Positions 24,578 to 33,649 of a stretch of 51,863 nucleotides of DNA are shown piece by piece. The stretch lies in NCBI RefSeq assembly GCF_014699115.1, contig NZ_JACXAD010000033.1:1-51863 (forward strand), in the 5' to 3' direction. The translations under genes and the position numbers were made by a program. Position 1 is the stretch's first letter; every line of letters begins with the position of its first letter. The notes under the pieces were generated by a model. That model saw only the letters and a program-made list of their open reading frames with translations. It searched no databases and was not told where the DNA came from. Origin of the DNA: Hymenobacter montanus (GTDB taxonomy: Bacteria; Bacteroidota; Bacteroidia; Cytophagales; Hymenobacteraceae).

Positions 24578-26512
24578 ATGGCTTCTCCTCTTGCTACGTT
24601 ATCCGCTACGGCGGGCGCCCGCTTACCCGTCAGCCTCTATGCCGATTCGGAGCTCGCCTCCTCGGCCGTCGCCACCCAAATCGCCGACCTGATTCGGGCA
24701 CGGGCCGCCGAGGGCAAGCCCTGCGTGCTCGGACTCGCCACCGGCTCGTCGCCCACCCGCGTGTACGAAGAGCTGGTGCGCCTGCACCAGGAAGAGGGCC
24801 TGAGCTTCCAGAACGTCATCAGCTTCAACCTCGACGAGTACTACCCCATGGCTCCGGACTCGCTGCAGAGCTACGTACGCTTCATGCACGAGTACCTGTT
24901 CGACCACGTCGACATCCGCCCCGAAAACGTGCACATTCCCGACGGCACCGTGCCCGCGGACCAGATAGCCGAGTTTTGCCGGCGCTACGAAGAGCAGATT
25001 CAGGAAGCGGGCGGCATCGACTTGCAGTTGCTCGGCATCGGGCGCACCGGCCACATTGGCTTCAATGAGCCCGGCTCGGGCCCGGCTTCCCGCACCCGCC
25101 TCATCACCCTCGACCACGTGACGCGCACCGACGCGGCATCGGACTTTTACGGCGAGGAGAACGTGCCGCGCCGGGCCATGACCATGGGCGTGGGCACCAT
25201 CCTCGAAGCCCGCCAAATTGTGCTTCTGGCCTGGGGTGAGGGCAAAGCCGCCGTGGTGAAGCGCATGATAGAAGGCGACGTTACCGACTCGGTGCCCGCC
25301 ACCTACCTGCAACGCCACCCCGCCGTGCAGGTGGTACTGGACGAGGCCGCCGGCGCCGAGCTTACGCCCCGCAAAACGCCCTGGCTGCTGGGCCTGCCCT
25401 GCGACTGGCACGACACCGCCCTGGTGCGCAAAGCCGTGACCTGGCTGGCCCGTACCCTGGGCCAGCCCATTCTCAAGCTCACGGACGAAGAATACAACGA
25501 AAACGGCCTCTCCGAGCTGCTGGCGCAGTCGGGTCCGGCTTACGACATCAACATTCGGATCTTTAACGAGTTGCAGCACACCATCACCGGCTGGCCGGGC
25601 GGCAAGCCCGGCGCCGACGACACCTACCGCCCGGAACGCGCCGAACCGTTTCCGAAGCGGGTGCTTATCTTTTCGCCTCACCCCGACGACGACGTGATTT
25701 CCATGGGTGGCACCCTGCTGCGGCTCGTCGACCAGGGCCACGAGGTCCACGTGGCTTACCAGACCTCGGGCAACATCGCCGTGTTCGACGACGAGGCCAT
25801 CCGCTTCGCCGACTTCGTGGCCGACTACGACCACGCCTTCCGTCTGCCTACCGAGGAGCCGGCCGACAACCTGTACCACCGGGTAGCCGACTTTCTGAAA
25901 AACAAGCCGCCCGGTCAGGTCGATTCCGACGAAGTGCAGCAGATAAAAGGCCTCATCCGCCGCGGCGAGGCCAAAAGCGCCTGCCGGCTGGCCGGGGTGC
26001 CCGACGCCAATGCCCACTTCCTCGACCTGCCCTTTTACGAGACCGGCCGGGTGCGCAAAAAGCCGCTGGGCGACGAGGACATCCGCATCACCATGGAGCT
26101 GCTCAACCGCATTCAGCCCCACCAGATTTACGCTGCTGGCGACCTGAGCGACCCCCACGGCACCCACCGCGTGTGCCTGGCGGCCATCTTTCAGTCCATC
26201 CACCAGCTCAAAGCCTCCGGCACGCCCTGGCTGGACGACTGCTGGGTATGGCTCTACCGCGGCGCCTGGCAGGAGTGGGACATCGACCAGATTGAAATGG
26301 CCGTGCCCCTCTCACCCCAGGAGCTCACGCGCAAGCGCCGCGCCATTTTCAAACACCAGTCGCAGAAAGACCGGCCGCTGTTTCCCGGTGCCGACCAGCG
26401 TGAGTTCTGGCAGCGCAGCGAGGCGCGCAACCGCACCACGGCTAAGCTCTACGACCAATTGGGTTTGCCGGAGTACGAGGGCATTGAGGCGTTTGTGCGG
26501 TGGCAGTTTTAA
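24578..26512 (+). CDS. nagB: Glucosamine-6-phosphate deaminase fused to a PIG-L/LmbE deacetylase domain
   Basis: A 644-residue two-domain protein. Residues about 15-270 are NagB-like, with LATGSSPTRVYEEL, FNLDEYYP (Asp86, matching E. coli Asp72) and GIGRTGHIGFNEPG (His159, Glu164). The position equivalent to E. coli Asp141 is Thr157. Residues about 360-640 are a PIG-L/LmbE metal-dependent deacetylase, with SPHPDDD (His368, Asp370, Asp371) and the ligand motif HGTH (His527, His530). The expected activity is conversion of GlcN-6-P to fructose-6-P and ammonia. The second domain may deacetylate GlcNAc-type substrates, so one chain could do both steps. This fusion is known in Bacteroidota. It is divergent from the susCD operon and precedes anmK. 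Likely cytoplasmic. Confidence 0.9.
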   Translation: MASPLATLSATAGARLPVSLYADSELASSAVATQIADLIRARAAEGKPCVLGLATGSSPTRVYEELVRLHQEEGLSFQNVISFNLDEYYPMAPDSLQSYVRFMHEYLFDHVDIRPENVHIPDGTVPADQIAEFCRRYEEQIQEAGGIDLQLLGIGRTGHIGFNEPGSGPASRTRLITLDHVTRTDAASDFYGEENVPRRAMTMGVGTILEARQIVLLAWGEGKAAVVKRMIEGDVTDSVPATYLQRHPAVQVVLDEAAGAELTPRKTPWLLGLPCDWHDTALVRKAVTWLARTLGQPILKLTDEEYNENGLSELLAQSGPAYDINIRIFNELQHTITGWPGGKPGADDTYRPERAEPFPKRVLIFSPHPDDDVISMGGTLLRLVDQGHEVHVAYQTSGNIAVFDDEAIRFADFVADYDHAFRLPTEEPADNLYHRVADFLKNKPPGQVDSDEVQQIKGLIRRGEAKSACRLAGVPDANAHFLDLPFYETGRVRKKPLGDEDIRITMELLNRIQPHQIYAAGDLSDPHGTHRVCLAAIFQSIHQLKASGTPWLDDCWVWLYRGAWQEWDIDQIEMAVPLSPQELTRKRRAIFKHQSQKDRPLFPGADQREFWQRSEARNRTTAKLYDQLGLPEYEGIEAFVRWQF

Positions 26513-26517
26513 GCAAG

Positions 26518-26558
26518 TATTAAACCTCCCCGTAGCCTATTAAACCTCCCCCGTAGCC
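26518..26558. repeat. Two-copy tandem repeat downstream of nagB
   Basis: TATTAAACCTCCCCGTAGCC (26518-26537) is followed directly by a second copy with one extra C (26538-26558). Confidence 0.7.
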
Positions 26559-26649
26559 GAGGCAGGACCTTCTGCACCGCGGAAAACTGAGGCGGTTGAA
26601 ATAGTTAAGCAGTTGTTTATGACTGCTCGGCTATATTCCATATCAGAAC

Positions 26650-26744
26650 GTCCTGCTCTATCTGGCGTCCGCTGGTCGAAGCATCTCTCCCGCTTCGTAG
26701 CACAACGCTAGCCAAACGGTAGAGATGCTTTGGCTCAGCAGGAC
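26650..26744. repeat. Palindromic interspersed repeat (GGTCGAAGCATCTC family)
   Basis: Outer arms GTCCTGCT (26650-26657) and AGCAGGAC (26737-26744) enclose inner arms GCATCTCT (26681-26688) and AGAGATGC (26721-26728). The left 32 bases (26652-26683) are identical, in reverse complement, to 11269-11300. From memory, near-identical elements are very abundant in Hymenobacter genomes. It is non-coding. The wider 26513-27104 interval holds this, the tandem repeat and two C/G-rich hairpins, and no gene. Confidence 0.75.
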
Positions 26745-26899
26745 CGCCTTCTTCTATGCCATCCCTTTTGACCGACTACTTAAACAATGCCTGAATACCA
26801 CCACGCCCCCAACGACCTGGCCGCAAGCTGCCAACTTCACTGGCCTGGGCTTAACGTCAATTAGAGCCGTTTCCTCGTCCGTGTACACGCCGTTTGGCT

Positions 26900-26920
26900 C
26901 CCCTCTCTTGAGGAGAGGGG
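26900..26920. repeat. CCCCTCTC hairpin
   Basis: A perfect 8-bp stem (CCCCTCTC at 26900-26907, GAGAGGGG at 26913-26920) with a five-base loop. A related structure, CCCCTCCT ... AGGAGAGGG followed by TTTTTATTTT, lies at 27044-27080 just before anmK and resembles a terminator. Both look like members of a short repeat family. Confidence 0.5.
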
Positions 26921-27104
26921 TTGGCCCCGTAGGGGTCCCGTGAGGTTTTCCCGGCTGCGCCCGGTACATGGAGCTGAATACCGCTATAAGCAAACTTTAA
27001 GGCTCATGAGCTACCCTTTCCGTCCGTGCCAAAGCACAAACATCCCCTCCTCGCTTGGATAAGGAGAGGGTTTTTATTTTCTCTGTCTCAATCAAGTATT
27101 CTCA

Positions 27105-28316
27105 TTGAACCCTTACGTTGCCCGCCTGCACCACCTGGCCAGCCAGCCCAGCCGCCGAATCATCGGCCTCATGTCGGGCACTTCGCTCGATGGGCTCGAT
27201 GTGGCACTGTGCCGGCTCACGGGCCACGGACCGGGCACCCAACTGGTTCTGGAGCACTTCCAAACCGTGCCGTACACCGACGACACGCGGGCGCGCATCC
27301 GCACCGTGTTTGCCCGTGAGCACGTCAGTCTGGAATACCTCACCCTGCTTAACCCCTGGCTGGGCAGCCTGCACGCCGCGGCCATTCTCGCCTGCCTCCG
27401 CGAGTGGCGGGTAGCTCCCGAGGAGATAGACCTCGTGGCCAGCCACGGCCAAACCGTATACCACGCCCCCCGGCACCAGCACCAACGCCCCGACTTCTCC
27501 CTAAATGCCACCCTGCAGCTCGGCGACGGCGACCACGTGGCTGTGGGTACGGGCATTATCACGCTGAGCGACTTCCGCCAGAAGCACGTGGCAGCCGGTG
27601 GCGAAGGGGCTCCCCTAGCCGCCTACGGCGACTTCCTGCTCCTGAGCAGTTCCGCCGAAGAGCGGCTGCTGCTCAACCTGGGCGGCATTGCCAACTTCAC
27701 CTTCCTGCCCCGAGCCGGCGGCGATGCCAGCACCGCCTTCAGCACAGATACGGGGCCGGGCAACACCCTGCTCGATGCCACCGTGCGGGCCCATTATCCC
27801 GACCGGCAGTACGATGAGGACGGCCGCCTCGCCACCGCCGGCCAGGTCCACCACGGGCTGCTCTCGGCCCTGCTCGACCATCCCTTCTTCGCCGCCGCCC
27901 TGCCCAAAACCACCGGCCCCGAGCTATTCAGCGCGGCTTACCTGGCCGATGCCCAGCGGCGCAGCGGCACTGCCGCCCTGGGCCTCGAGGACACCCTGGC
28001 CACCCTGGCGGAGTTAAGTGCCGTGGGCGTGGCCCGGGCCCTGCGGGAGGCCTTCGCGCAACGACTGGCGCCTACCGCCGTGTACACCAGCGGCGGCGGC
28101 GCCCACAACCCCGCCCTGCTCGCGGCGCTGAAACGCCAGTTGCCCCACGCCAGCTTCACTCCTACCGATGCGCTGGGCGTACCCGGCGATGCCAAGGAAG
28201 CCATCCTTTTTGCCGTACTGGCCAATGAGGCGGTAGCCGGCCAGCCGGTGGCCATTGGGGCCGGCCGGCAGCGGGTGCCGGCCGTGAGCATGGGCAAAGT
28301 TTCGCTGCCGGGGTAG
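27105..28316 (+). CDS. anmK: Anhydro-N-acetylmuramic acid kinase
   Basis: A 403-residue protein of the ASKHA kinase fold. It has the N-terminal phosphate loop GLMSGTSLDGLD (residues 21-32), the segment DLVASHGQTVYHAP, LLLNLGGIANFTFLP, the catalytic-region motif TDTGPGN, and VYTSGGGAHNPALLAAL near the C-terminus. AnmK opens the 1,6-anhydro ring of anhMurNAc and phosphorylates it to MurNAc-6-P during peptidoglycan recycling in the cytoplasm. The start is a TTG at 27105, the only start codon that keeps the short N-terminal extension before GLMSGTS. It follows the NagB fusion gene on the same strand after 592 bp and supports an amino-sugar salvage theme. It ends at a strong terminator. Confidence 0.95.
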   Translation: MNPYVARLHHLASQPSRRIIGLMSGTSLDGLDVALCRLTGHGPGTQLVLEHFQTVPYTDDTRARIRTVFAREHVSLEYLTLLNPWLGSLHAAAILACLREWRVAPEEIDLVASHGQTVYHAPRHQHQRPDFSLNATLQLGDGDHVAVGTGIITLSDFRQKHVAAGGEGAPLAAYGDFLLLSSSAEERLLLNLGGIANFTFLPRAGGDASTAFSTDTGPGNTLLDATVRAHYPDRQYDEDGRLATAGQVHHGLLSALLDHPFFAAALPKTTGPELFSAAYLADAQRRSGTAALGLEDTLATLAELSAVGVARALREAFAQRLAPTAVYTSGGGAHNPALLAALKRQLPHASFTPTDALGVPGDAKEAILFAVLANEAVAGQPVAIGAGRQRVPAVSMGKVSLPG

Positions 28317-28434
28317 GCAGCTCTCCCCAGCTGAGCACATAAGCTTCTCATTACCTGAACACTTTAACTACATGTCGGTGGTAGCTACCGGCTTTTTGTT
28401 ATCTCGCCCAGACCGGCCAGCTCGGGCAATACCG

Positions 28435-28469
28435 AAAAAGCCCGCTGTAGGTATACAGCGGGCTTTTTT
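28435..28469. terminator. Bidirectional terminator, anmK / second susD
   Basis: A perfect 15-bp stem (AAAAAGCCCGCTGTA at 28435-28449, complement at 28454-28468) with a four-base loop and flanking A and T tracts. It separates the convergent anmK and the minus-strand susCD pair. Confidence 0.92.
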
Positions 28470-28537
28470 GAGTCTTCAACAGCCGGGGCCTGGAGTTCAA
28501 AAGAGTCCCCCATTAAGGTTACCGGATGCTGACCTGG

Positions 28538-29851
28538 CTAAATGGTGGGGTCAGGGGGCGTGGAGGGATTATTCTCACGCTCGACCCTGGGATAAGGGTA
28601 GAAATTACGGTTCCGCTCGGCACCCGGGGCACCCGGACCCGGGCGGTTAAAACGGCGGCTGTCGCTGAGGCGGAAGCCCTGAAAAGCCAGCTCAATGTTA
28701 CGGTTACGTAGGATTTCTAACAGCACGGCATCAGCTGTCAGCGGCCCCGAGTACGGAGGCAGGGCTGCCCCAACACCGAAGGCATCGGTAGTCGGGGTTT
28801 TGGGCAGGACTCTATTCAGTTCCGCCACAGCATTGGTCAACTCTCCAGTCCTGGCGTACGCTTCGGCTCTGATCAGCAGCATTTCACCAGGCAGATAAAC
28901 GGGAATAGGCGCGTTGTTGGCAGTATAGAAACCCGCGCCGCGGTTCTGCTGGGGGGTGGGACTAGCGCGAATAAAGAACGGCACCCGTCGGTCGTTGGGA
29001 TCAGGAGCCAAGGCGCCCGTCAGGCCAAGGTTAGCGTTGGTCGGTTCAAATAAATTCCGGTTGCCGAAAGACGTTTCGAATAGCGGATTGCGGGTGTTAT
29101 CGTCAAAGTTGAACACCGAACGTACGGTCAGGCTTGTTGGGTTTTGTTCGACCGCACCAGCGGCACTTATTGCTCGGCTATAGTCACCAATTTCTAGGCT
29201 ATACCGCGCTATCAACGCTCGTAGGGTATTGGTCAGGTTAATGCCGGGTACGATCTTGGAATTAAAATCGGCCGAAACGGGCGTAGCCGCCAGCTGCGTG
29301 GCAGCGGCTTCGAGCTGGGCAACCGCACTGCGTAGCAATGTCAGCCGGTCGACAAATGGGGCGTTTTCTTGTACAACCAGCGGGGCCTGCTCAAAAAACT
29401 CGGCCAACGTGCCCAACGACAAGGCCCGGAAAATGGAAGCGTATGCTACAATACCGCTCCGGGTGCCCGGGTCTACTGCGTTGCCGGAGTTTCGCAGAAT
29501 CAAGTCCGCGTTGGCTTTCACCAGATTGGCCTGCGTCCAGATGTTGCGGATAACCCCATTGGTATTGTTGGCGTTACCGGCCCCCAGGCTGATGTTGTAT
29601 TCTTCGATGTTGCCGACGTTGAGAATAGTCAGCTCGCCAGTACTCAGCCCACCCAAAGCAACTCGATTATAGAGTACACTAACAAGGCCGCCCGTCGCGT
29701 AGCGTGCTTGAAGGCCATTGCAGAGGGTAATCAACCCATCCGAGTCTCGAACGGCTAACTCCGGAGTGGTGGTACTTGGGTTGGTGTAGTCCTTGTTACA
29801 GGCACTCATGGCCAGCGCAAGCACGGACATGAGTAAAATAATTTTTTTCAT
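28538..29851 (-). CDS. RagB/SusD family nutrient-binding lipoprotein (2)
   Basis: From the ATG at 29851 the product is 437 residues, with a lipoprotein signal ending in MSAC. C-terminal family features are clear: YLPGEMLLIRAEAYARTGEL, AVAELNRV, LLEILRNRNIELAFQGFR, DSRRFNRPG and FYPYPRVERENNP. These are the helical and C-terminal capping elements of SusD/RagB. It is the partner of the susC-like gene immediately upstream (87 bp apart) on the same strand. It is shorter than the other SusD homologue in the window and of a different subfamily, so the two systems are probably not recent duplicates. Substrate unknown. Confidence 0.93.
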   Translation of the reverse strand: MKKIILLMSVLALAMSACNKDYTNPSTTTPELAVRDSDGLITLCNGLQARYATGGLVSVLYNRVALGGLSTGELTILNVGNIEEYNISLGAGNANNTNGVIRNIWTQANLVKANADLILRNSGNAVDPGTRSGIVAYASIFRALSLGTLAEFFEQAPLVVQENAPFVDRLTLLRSAVAQLEAAATQLAATPVSADFNSKIVPGINLTNTLRALIARYSLEIGDYSRAISAAGAVEQNPTSLTVRSVFNFDDNTRNPLFETSFGNRNLFEPTNANLGLTGALAPDPNDRRVPFFIRASPTPQQNRGAGFYTANNAPIPVYLPGEMLLIRAEAYARTGELTNAVAELNRVLPKTPTTDAFGVGAALPPYSGPLTADAVLLEILRNRNIELAFQGFRLSDSRRFNRPGPGAPGAERNRNFYPYPRVERENNPSTPPDPTI

Positions 29852-29938
29852 GATGAGGTTCAAGGTTAGGGCTCGGGGCGGGAGAGGCCAGGTACGTGGT
29901 AGCCCGGCACAAGGGCTTTAAGCCCGCCCACTGAATAG

Positions 29939-32900
29939 TTAAAAGGTAGCCGCCAGCTTCAGCTGATAGGTGCGCGGGATGGGCACGTTGCCGAAGTCGA
30001 TTGCGCGCAACAGGTCGCTGGAACCACCGGCACTGGTTTCGGGGTCAAACCCATTGTATTTGTCCCACGAGTAAAGGTTGCGACCTACCAGGCTCACGTT
30101 CAACGCACTAACAAACTTGATAACGTTCGGGAGGGTGTAGTTCAACCCTACTTCGCGCAGCTTCACGTAGGAGCCGTTATCAATCCGGAATTCCTGGGTG
30201 TTATAAATGGCGAAGATATAGCCGCGCGGCAGCGTGCCCCGGAGCTCTTGCTCGGCGAGGTCGCCCAGGCCCACGCCCTGCCGCGTGCGCTTGTCGGCAT
30301 TGAACACATCCACACCCTGCACCGCGTCGAGCAGCACGTGTAAGGTCAGCTTCTTGTAGGTCAGGTTGGTGTTGAAAGAACCGGTCCACTTCGGATTGGG
30401 GTCGCCGATGAGGACGTTGGCTATGGTCGTGCCGGGGGCGTAGCTGGGCTGGCCCTGGCTGTTGCGGGCCAGCGTGAAGGTCGTCGACCCTACCGCCTGC
30501 CCCATGGTACGCTCATCCTGCGGGAACCCCTGGGGAGTGAGCAAGAGCGAGCCATCGGGGTTGCGGGCGTAGCCCGAGCCGTAAAACACCCCGGCGGCTT
30601 GGCCTTCCAGCAGGTACACCGGTGCCCCGGCCGCGTTGTCGACGGAAATAGCTTGGGTGAAGCCGCCGGAACCGGGCAAGCTCAGCACCTTGTTGCGGTT
30701 GCGATTGTAAATGAACGAAACGTCCCAGGTGAAGTCTGGGGTTTTCACTGGCACGGCCCCCAACGACAGTTCAAGACCCCGGTTTTCCATCGTTCCCACG
30801 TTGTTAACGATGCTGGAGCCACCCGTCGTAGGAGCGATGTTGCGTCTCACCACCAAATCGTTAACTTTCTGATAGTACGCCGTAACGCCTAAATTGATCC
30901 GGTCGTTGAAGAAGCCCAAATCCGCTCCCCCCTCCAACTCGCTCATCCGCTCGGGCTTCACCTCCGGATTGGCGAATTGGGCGTTAGGCACAATCGTATT
31001 TCGGCCCAAAAAGCCCACGGGGCTGTACTGGTAGATTCGGTCGTAGGCCCCAATCCCCGTCAAATTGCCAGCTTCTCCATAGCTAGTACGCAGCTTCAGG
31101 CTGTTAAAGGCAGTGGCAAAAGCCGCGTTCTTCCACAAGTCCAGGTCTGACACTACTACCGAGGCGCTCACCTTAGGGTAGTACACGTTGGTGAGTGACT
31201 TCGCAAACTTCGAGGATTGGTCGCGCCGGACAGCCCCGGTAAGAAATGCCAGGTTACGGAACCCAAAGGTGGCCTGGGCATAGTAGCCACTCAGGTCGAA
31301 CCGGTCGACGTTGTAGGCTGAAGTTACGGTGGTGTTCGCCGCTCCGGAAACGGTTTCAATGCCCGGGGCCAGGTTCTGGCCCTGCGTGGCGGCAAATTCC
31401 TGCTGGCTGTACTGGTAGCTGTAACCCGCCCGCAGGTTTATCTTGAAGGCCTCGTTCACCTGATACTCGTACCCCAGGTTCAGATCGGAATTGAGCTGCA
31501 GCAACACGTTATTGCCGTTGGCCGCGTAGCCGAACGGATAACGGGCGGCCGGCAGCCCGGCCGTGGGCTGGTAGGGATAGGGGCGAATGTAGCTAAGGCC
31601 CGCCTGCGAGTAAGTATCCACACCCAGGATGTAGTCCACCGATAGCGTCTTGAACGGTGACAGGTTCACTTGTAAGTCACTTACCGTTCGGTTCACGCCC
31701 TGCGTAAACTTCATGTCCTCAATGGTTGAGAGCGGATTGACGCGAGTGGGCTCCACGGCCAGCAGATTGCCGCGGGCGTCCCGCTGGGTGATGTCGTAGA
31801 TGTTATTGGTGATGTTGACGGAGTTAATCGGGCTATAAAACACGTTACCGTTGGCTTTCTCATTTGAGAAGCTGTTGATGTAGCTCAACCCCGCGGAAAT
31901 TTTCGCCCACTTGGTAAGCCGTTGGTCCACCCGAGCACGCAGATTGTAACGCGTAAAGTCCGTGCCTTTGATGATGCCCTGGTTTTTCAGGTAATTAAGC
32001 GAGACGTAATACTGGGTCTGTTCATTGCCACCCGAGATAGAGGCTGCATTATCGGTGCCGTAGCCCGTCCGAAAGATTTGGTCGAAGTAGTTATAGCGGG
32101 TCACGTCCACTAGGTTGGTGGTAAGCAACGTAGTCGCGTTGGCCCGGGTAATACCCACAGTGGTGACATCGGGCTGGCTGGCCAGGGCCCCTGCCGCGCC
32201 AATGGTATACAACCTAAGGCTGCTTGCCCCAAACTGCTTGCCATACGTATTCACTGGCACGGATTTACGCAGCTCATTGATGTTAAAGCTGGTCGACACC
32301 GACACGCGAGGCGCGCCATTCTGGCCGCGCTTGGTCGTAATGAGCACTACCCCGTTGGCTGCCCGCGAACCGTACTGGGCCGCCGCGGCGGCACCGTTGA
32401 TGATGTTGATGCTGGCGATGTCGTTAGGGTTGAGGTCGGCCAGGCGGTTCTGGCCGGTGTTGGCCGCACCCACGTCGTTGGCTACGGCCAGCTGCGACAC
32501 GTTGGTGCTGGCGTTGCTCACGATTACGCCGTCGATTACGTAAAGCGGATCTGAGGAGCCCACCAGCGAGTGAACACCGCGTAGCCGGATGGAAAGCGAA
32601 CCTGCCGGGTCGCCCGAGTTCTGGGTGATTTGCGCCCCGGTCACCTTGCCCTGCAAAGAGTTCAGCAGGCCGCCCGACCCGCTTTGGGCTAAGTCTTCCG
32701 CTTTAATGGTGCTGATGGCGTTGCCCAGCTCCCGCTTCGGGGCGCTGATGGTTGAGCCCACCACAACTACCTCATCGAGCTTCTGGCGGGCTTCCGCCAG
32801 GGACACGTCGGTGGTCACGGTTGCGGCCGAGCCCAGCGTGAGGGAGCGCGAAACCGTCGCGTAGCCGATGAGCGAAATGGTCAGGCTGTACTCACCGGGT

Positions 32901-33136
32901 GCCATCGTCACGGCCAGAGTGTAGGTGCCGTCGGCGTTGGTGGCCGTGCCCGACGACGTGCCGTTGAGCAGCACCGTGGCGCCCGGCAGCTCGCGGCCGG
33001 CAGCGTCGGTTACCCGGCCAGTCAGGGTGTAGCGCTGCGCGCTGCTGGGCTGCGCCCCGACCCGTGTGGCGAGCAGGAGTAAAAGGAGCAGGCTGGCCCA
33101 TTGCCGGTACAACCTAGTAAAGAGGTATATTTTCAT
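29939..33136 (-). CDS. SusC/RagA family TonB-linked outer-membrane transporter (2)
   Basis: From the ATG at 33136 the product is 1065 residues. The frame opens upstream to 33208, but the upstream part would precede a complete signal peptide (MKIYLFTRLYRQWASLLLLL). A carboxypeptidase-regulatory-like domain (TLTGRVTDAAGRELPGATV ... LIGYATVSRSL) is followed by the plug (GGLLNSLQGKVTGAQI, SIRLRGVHSL, PLYVIDGVIVSN, NGVVLITTKRG) and a barrel ending in Phe (YQLKLAATF). It should import a substrate captured by the adjacent SusD homologue. It belongs to a separate operon from the other susC, and the two share family architecture but little detailed sequence. Confidence 0.95.
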   Translation of the reverse strand: MKIYLFTRLYRQWASLLLLLLLATRVGAQPSSAQRYTLTGRVTDAAGRELPGATVLLNGTSSGTATNADGTYTLAVTMAPGEYSLTISLIGYATVSRSLTLGSAATVTTDVSLAEARQKLDEVVVVGSTISAPKRELGNAISTIKAEDLAQSGSGGLLNSLQGKVTGAQITQNSGDPAGSLSIRLRGVHSLVGSSDPLYVIDGVIVSNASTNVSQLAVANDVGAANTGQNRLADLNPNDIASINIINGAAAAAQYGSRAANGVVLITTKRGQNGAPRVSVSTSFNINELRKSVPVNTYGKQFGASSLRLYTIGAAGALASQPDVTTVGITRANATTLLTTNLVDVTRYNYFDQIFRTGYGTDNAASISGGNEQTQYYVSLNYLKNQGIIKGTDFTRYNLRARVDQRLTKWAKISAGLSYINSFSNEKANGNVFYSPINSVNITNNIYDITQRDARGNLLAVEPTRVNPLSTIEDMKFTQGVNRTVSDLQVNLSPFKTLSVDYILGVDTYSQAGLSYIRPYPYQPTAGLPAARYPFGYAANGNNVLLQLNSDLNLGYEYQVNEAFKINLRAGYSYQYSQQEFAATQGQNLAPGIETVSGAANTTVTSAYNVDRFDLSGYYAQATFGFRNLAFLTGAVRRDQSSKFAKSLTNVYYPKVSASVVVSDLDLWKNAAFATAFNSLKLRTSYGEAGNLTGIGAYDRIYQYSPVGFLGRNTIVPNAQFANPEVKPERMSELEGGADLGFFNDRINLGVTAYYQKVNDLVVRRNIAPTTGGSSIVNNVGTMENRGLELSLGAVPVKTPDFTWDVSFIYNRNRNKVLSLPGSGGFTQAISVDNAAGAPVYLLEGQAAGVFYGSGYARNPDGSLLLTPQGFPQDERTMGQAVGSTTFTLARNSQGQPSYAPGTTIANVLIGDPNPKWTGSFNTNLTYKKLTLHVLLDAVQGVDVFNADKRTRQGVGLGDLAEQELRGTLPRGYIFAIYNTQEFRIDNGSYVKLREVGLNYTLPNVIKFVSALNVSLVGRNLYSWDKYNGFDPETSAGGSSDLLRAIDFGNVPIPRTYQLKLAATF

Positions 33137-33649
33137 CAAACTAAAAAAATGAAAGAGTGGGAAATCAAGCAAAATGTACCGCAATAAATTTACAATAAGT
33201 AAAAGCACGACAAAGATTTTTTTGCGGGCCGTCTATATTCCCACGGGGATGGTCCTTCTATCCACCAAGGGGGTGCTTTTGCCGGACTGTAAATCAATGC
33301 AAAGGCCGGGAAGTAGTCGCGAATAATGGTGCTGGCGGGGGCTTCTGCCGCCCAGCTACTTTTGGCGTCGGGGCCATCCCCAGGTCTGAGGCACTGCCCA
33401 CCTCGCCGACGCCAAACCAGCCGGCTGCGCGGCCCCGATGTGCGCCAGCCCCACCCTCAGCCTGCCTAACCGACGCTCACTACATGCTCGGCGAAGACAG
33501 CTAACGGGAGCAGCGAGCGACGCCATCGGTAACGCCCCGACAGCCGCGCCAGGTGGCCGCCGGAATCTGATTTGTTGGGTGGCTAGGCTTGCCCCGCTAC
33601 CTGCGGACGCGCTCTTTTTCTACCAGGAATAAATAACGACCTTAGTCTC
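33137..33649. other. Divergent intergenic region between susC (2) and the acyltransferase gene
   Basis: An AT-rich stretch at 33140-33240 probably holds the susC promoter, but no exact TAnnTTTG box is seen. An 11-bp inverted repeat (TTTGGCGTCGG at 33361-33371, complement at 33406-33416) lies in the GC-rich part. No gene is recognised. Confidence 0.4.

Noticed and set aside
24623..26203. A 526-codon open frame on the minus strand
   Set aside because: Antisense to the NagB/PIG-L fusion gene; the product is a His/Val/Gly-rich shadow without motifs.
26518..26558. Tandem repeat considered as an operator array
   Set aside because: Only two copies, downstream of a stop codon and not near a start; more likely a small duplication within repeat debris.
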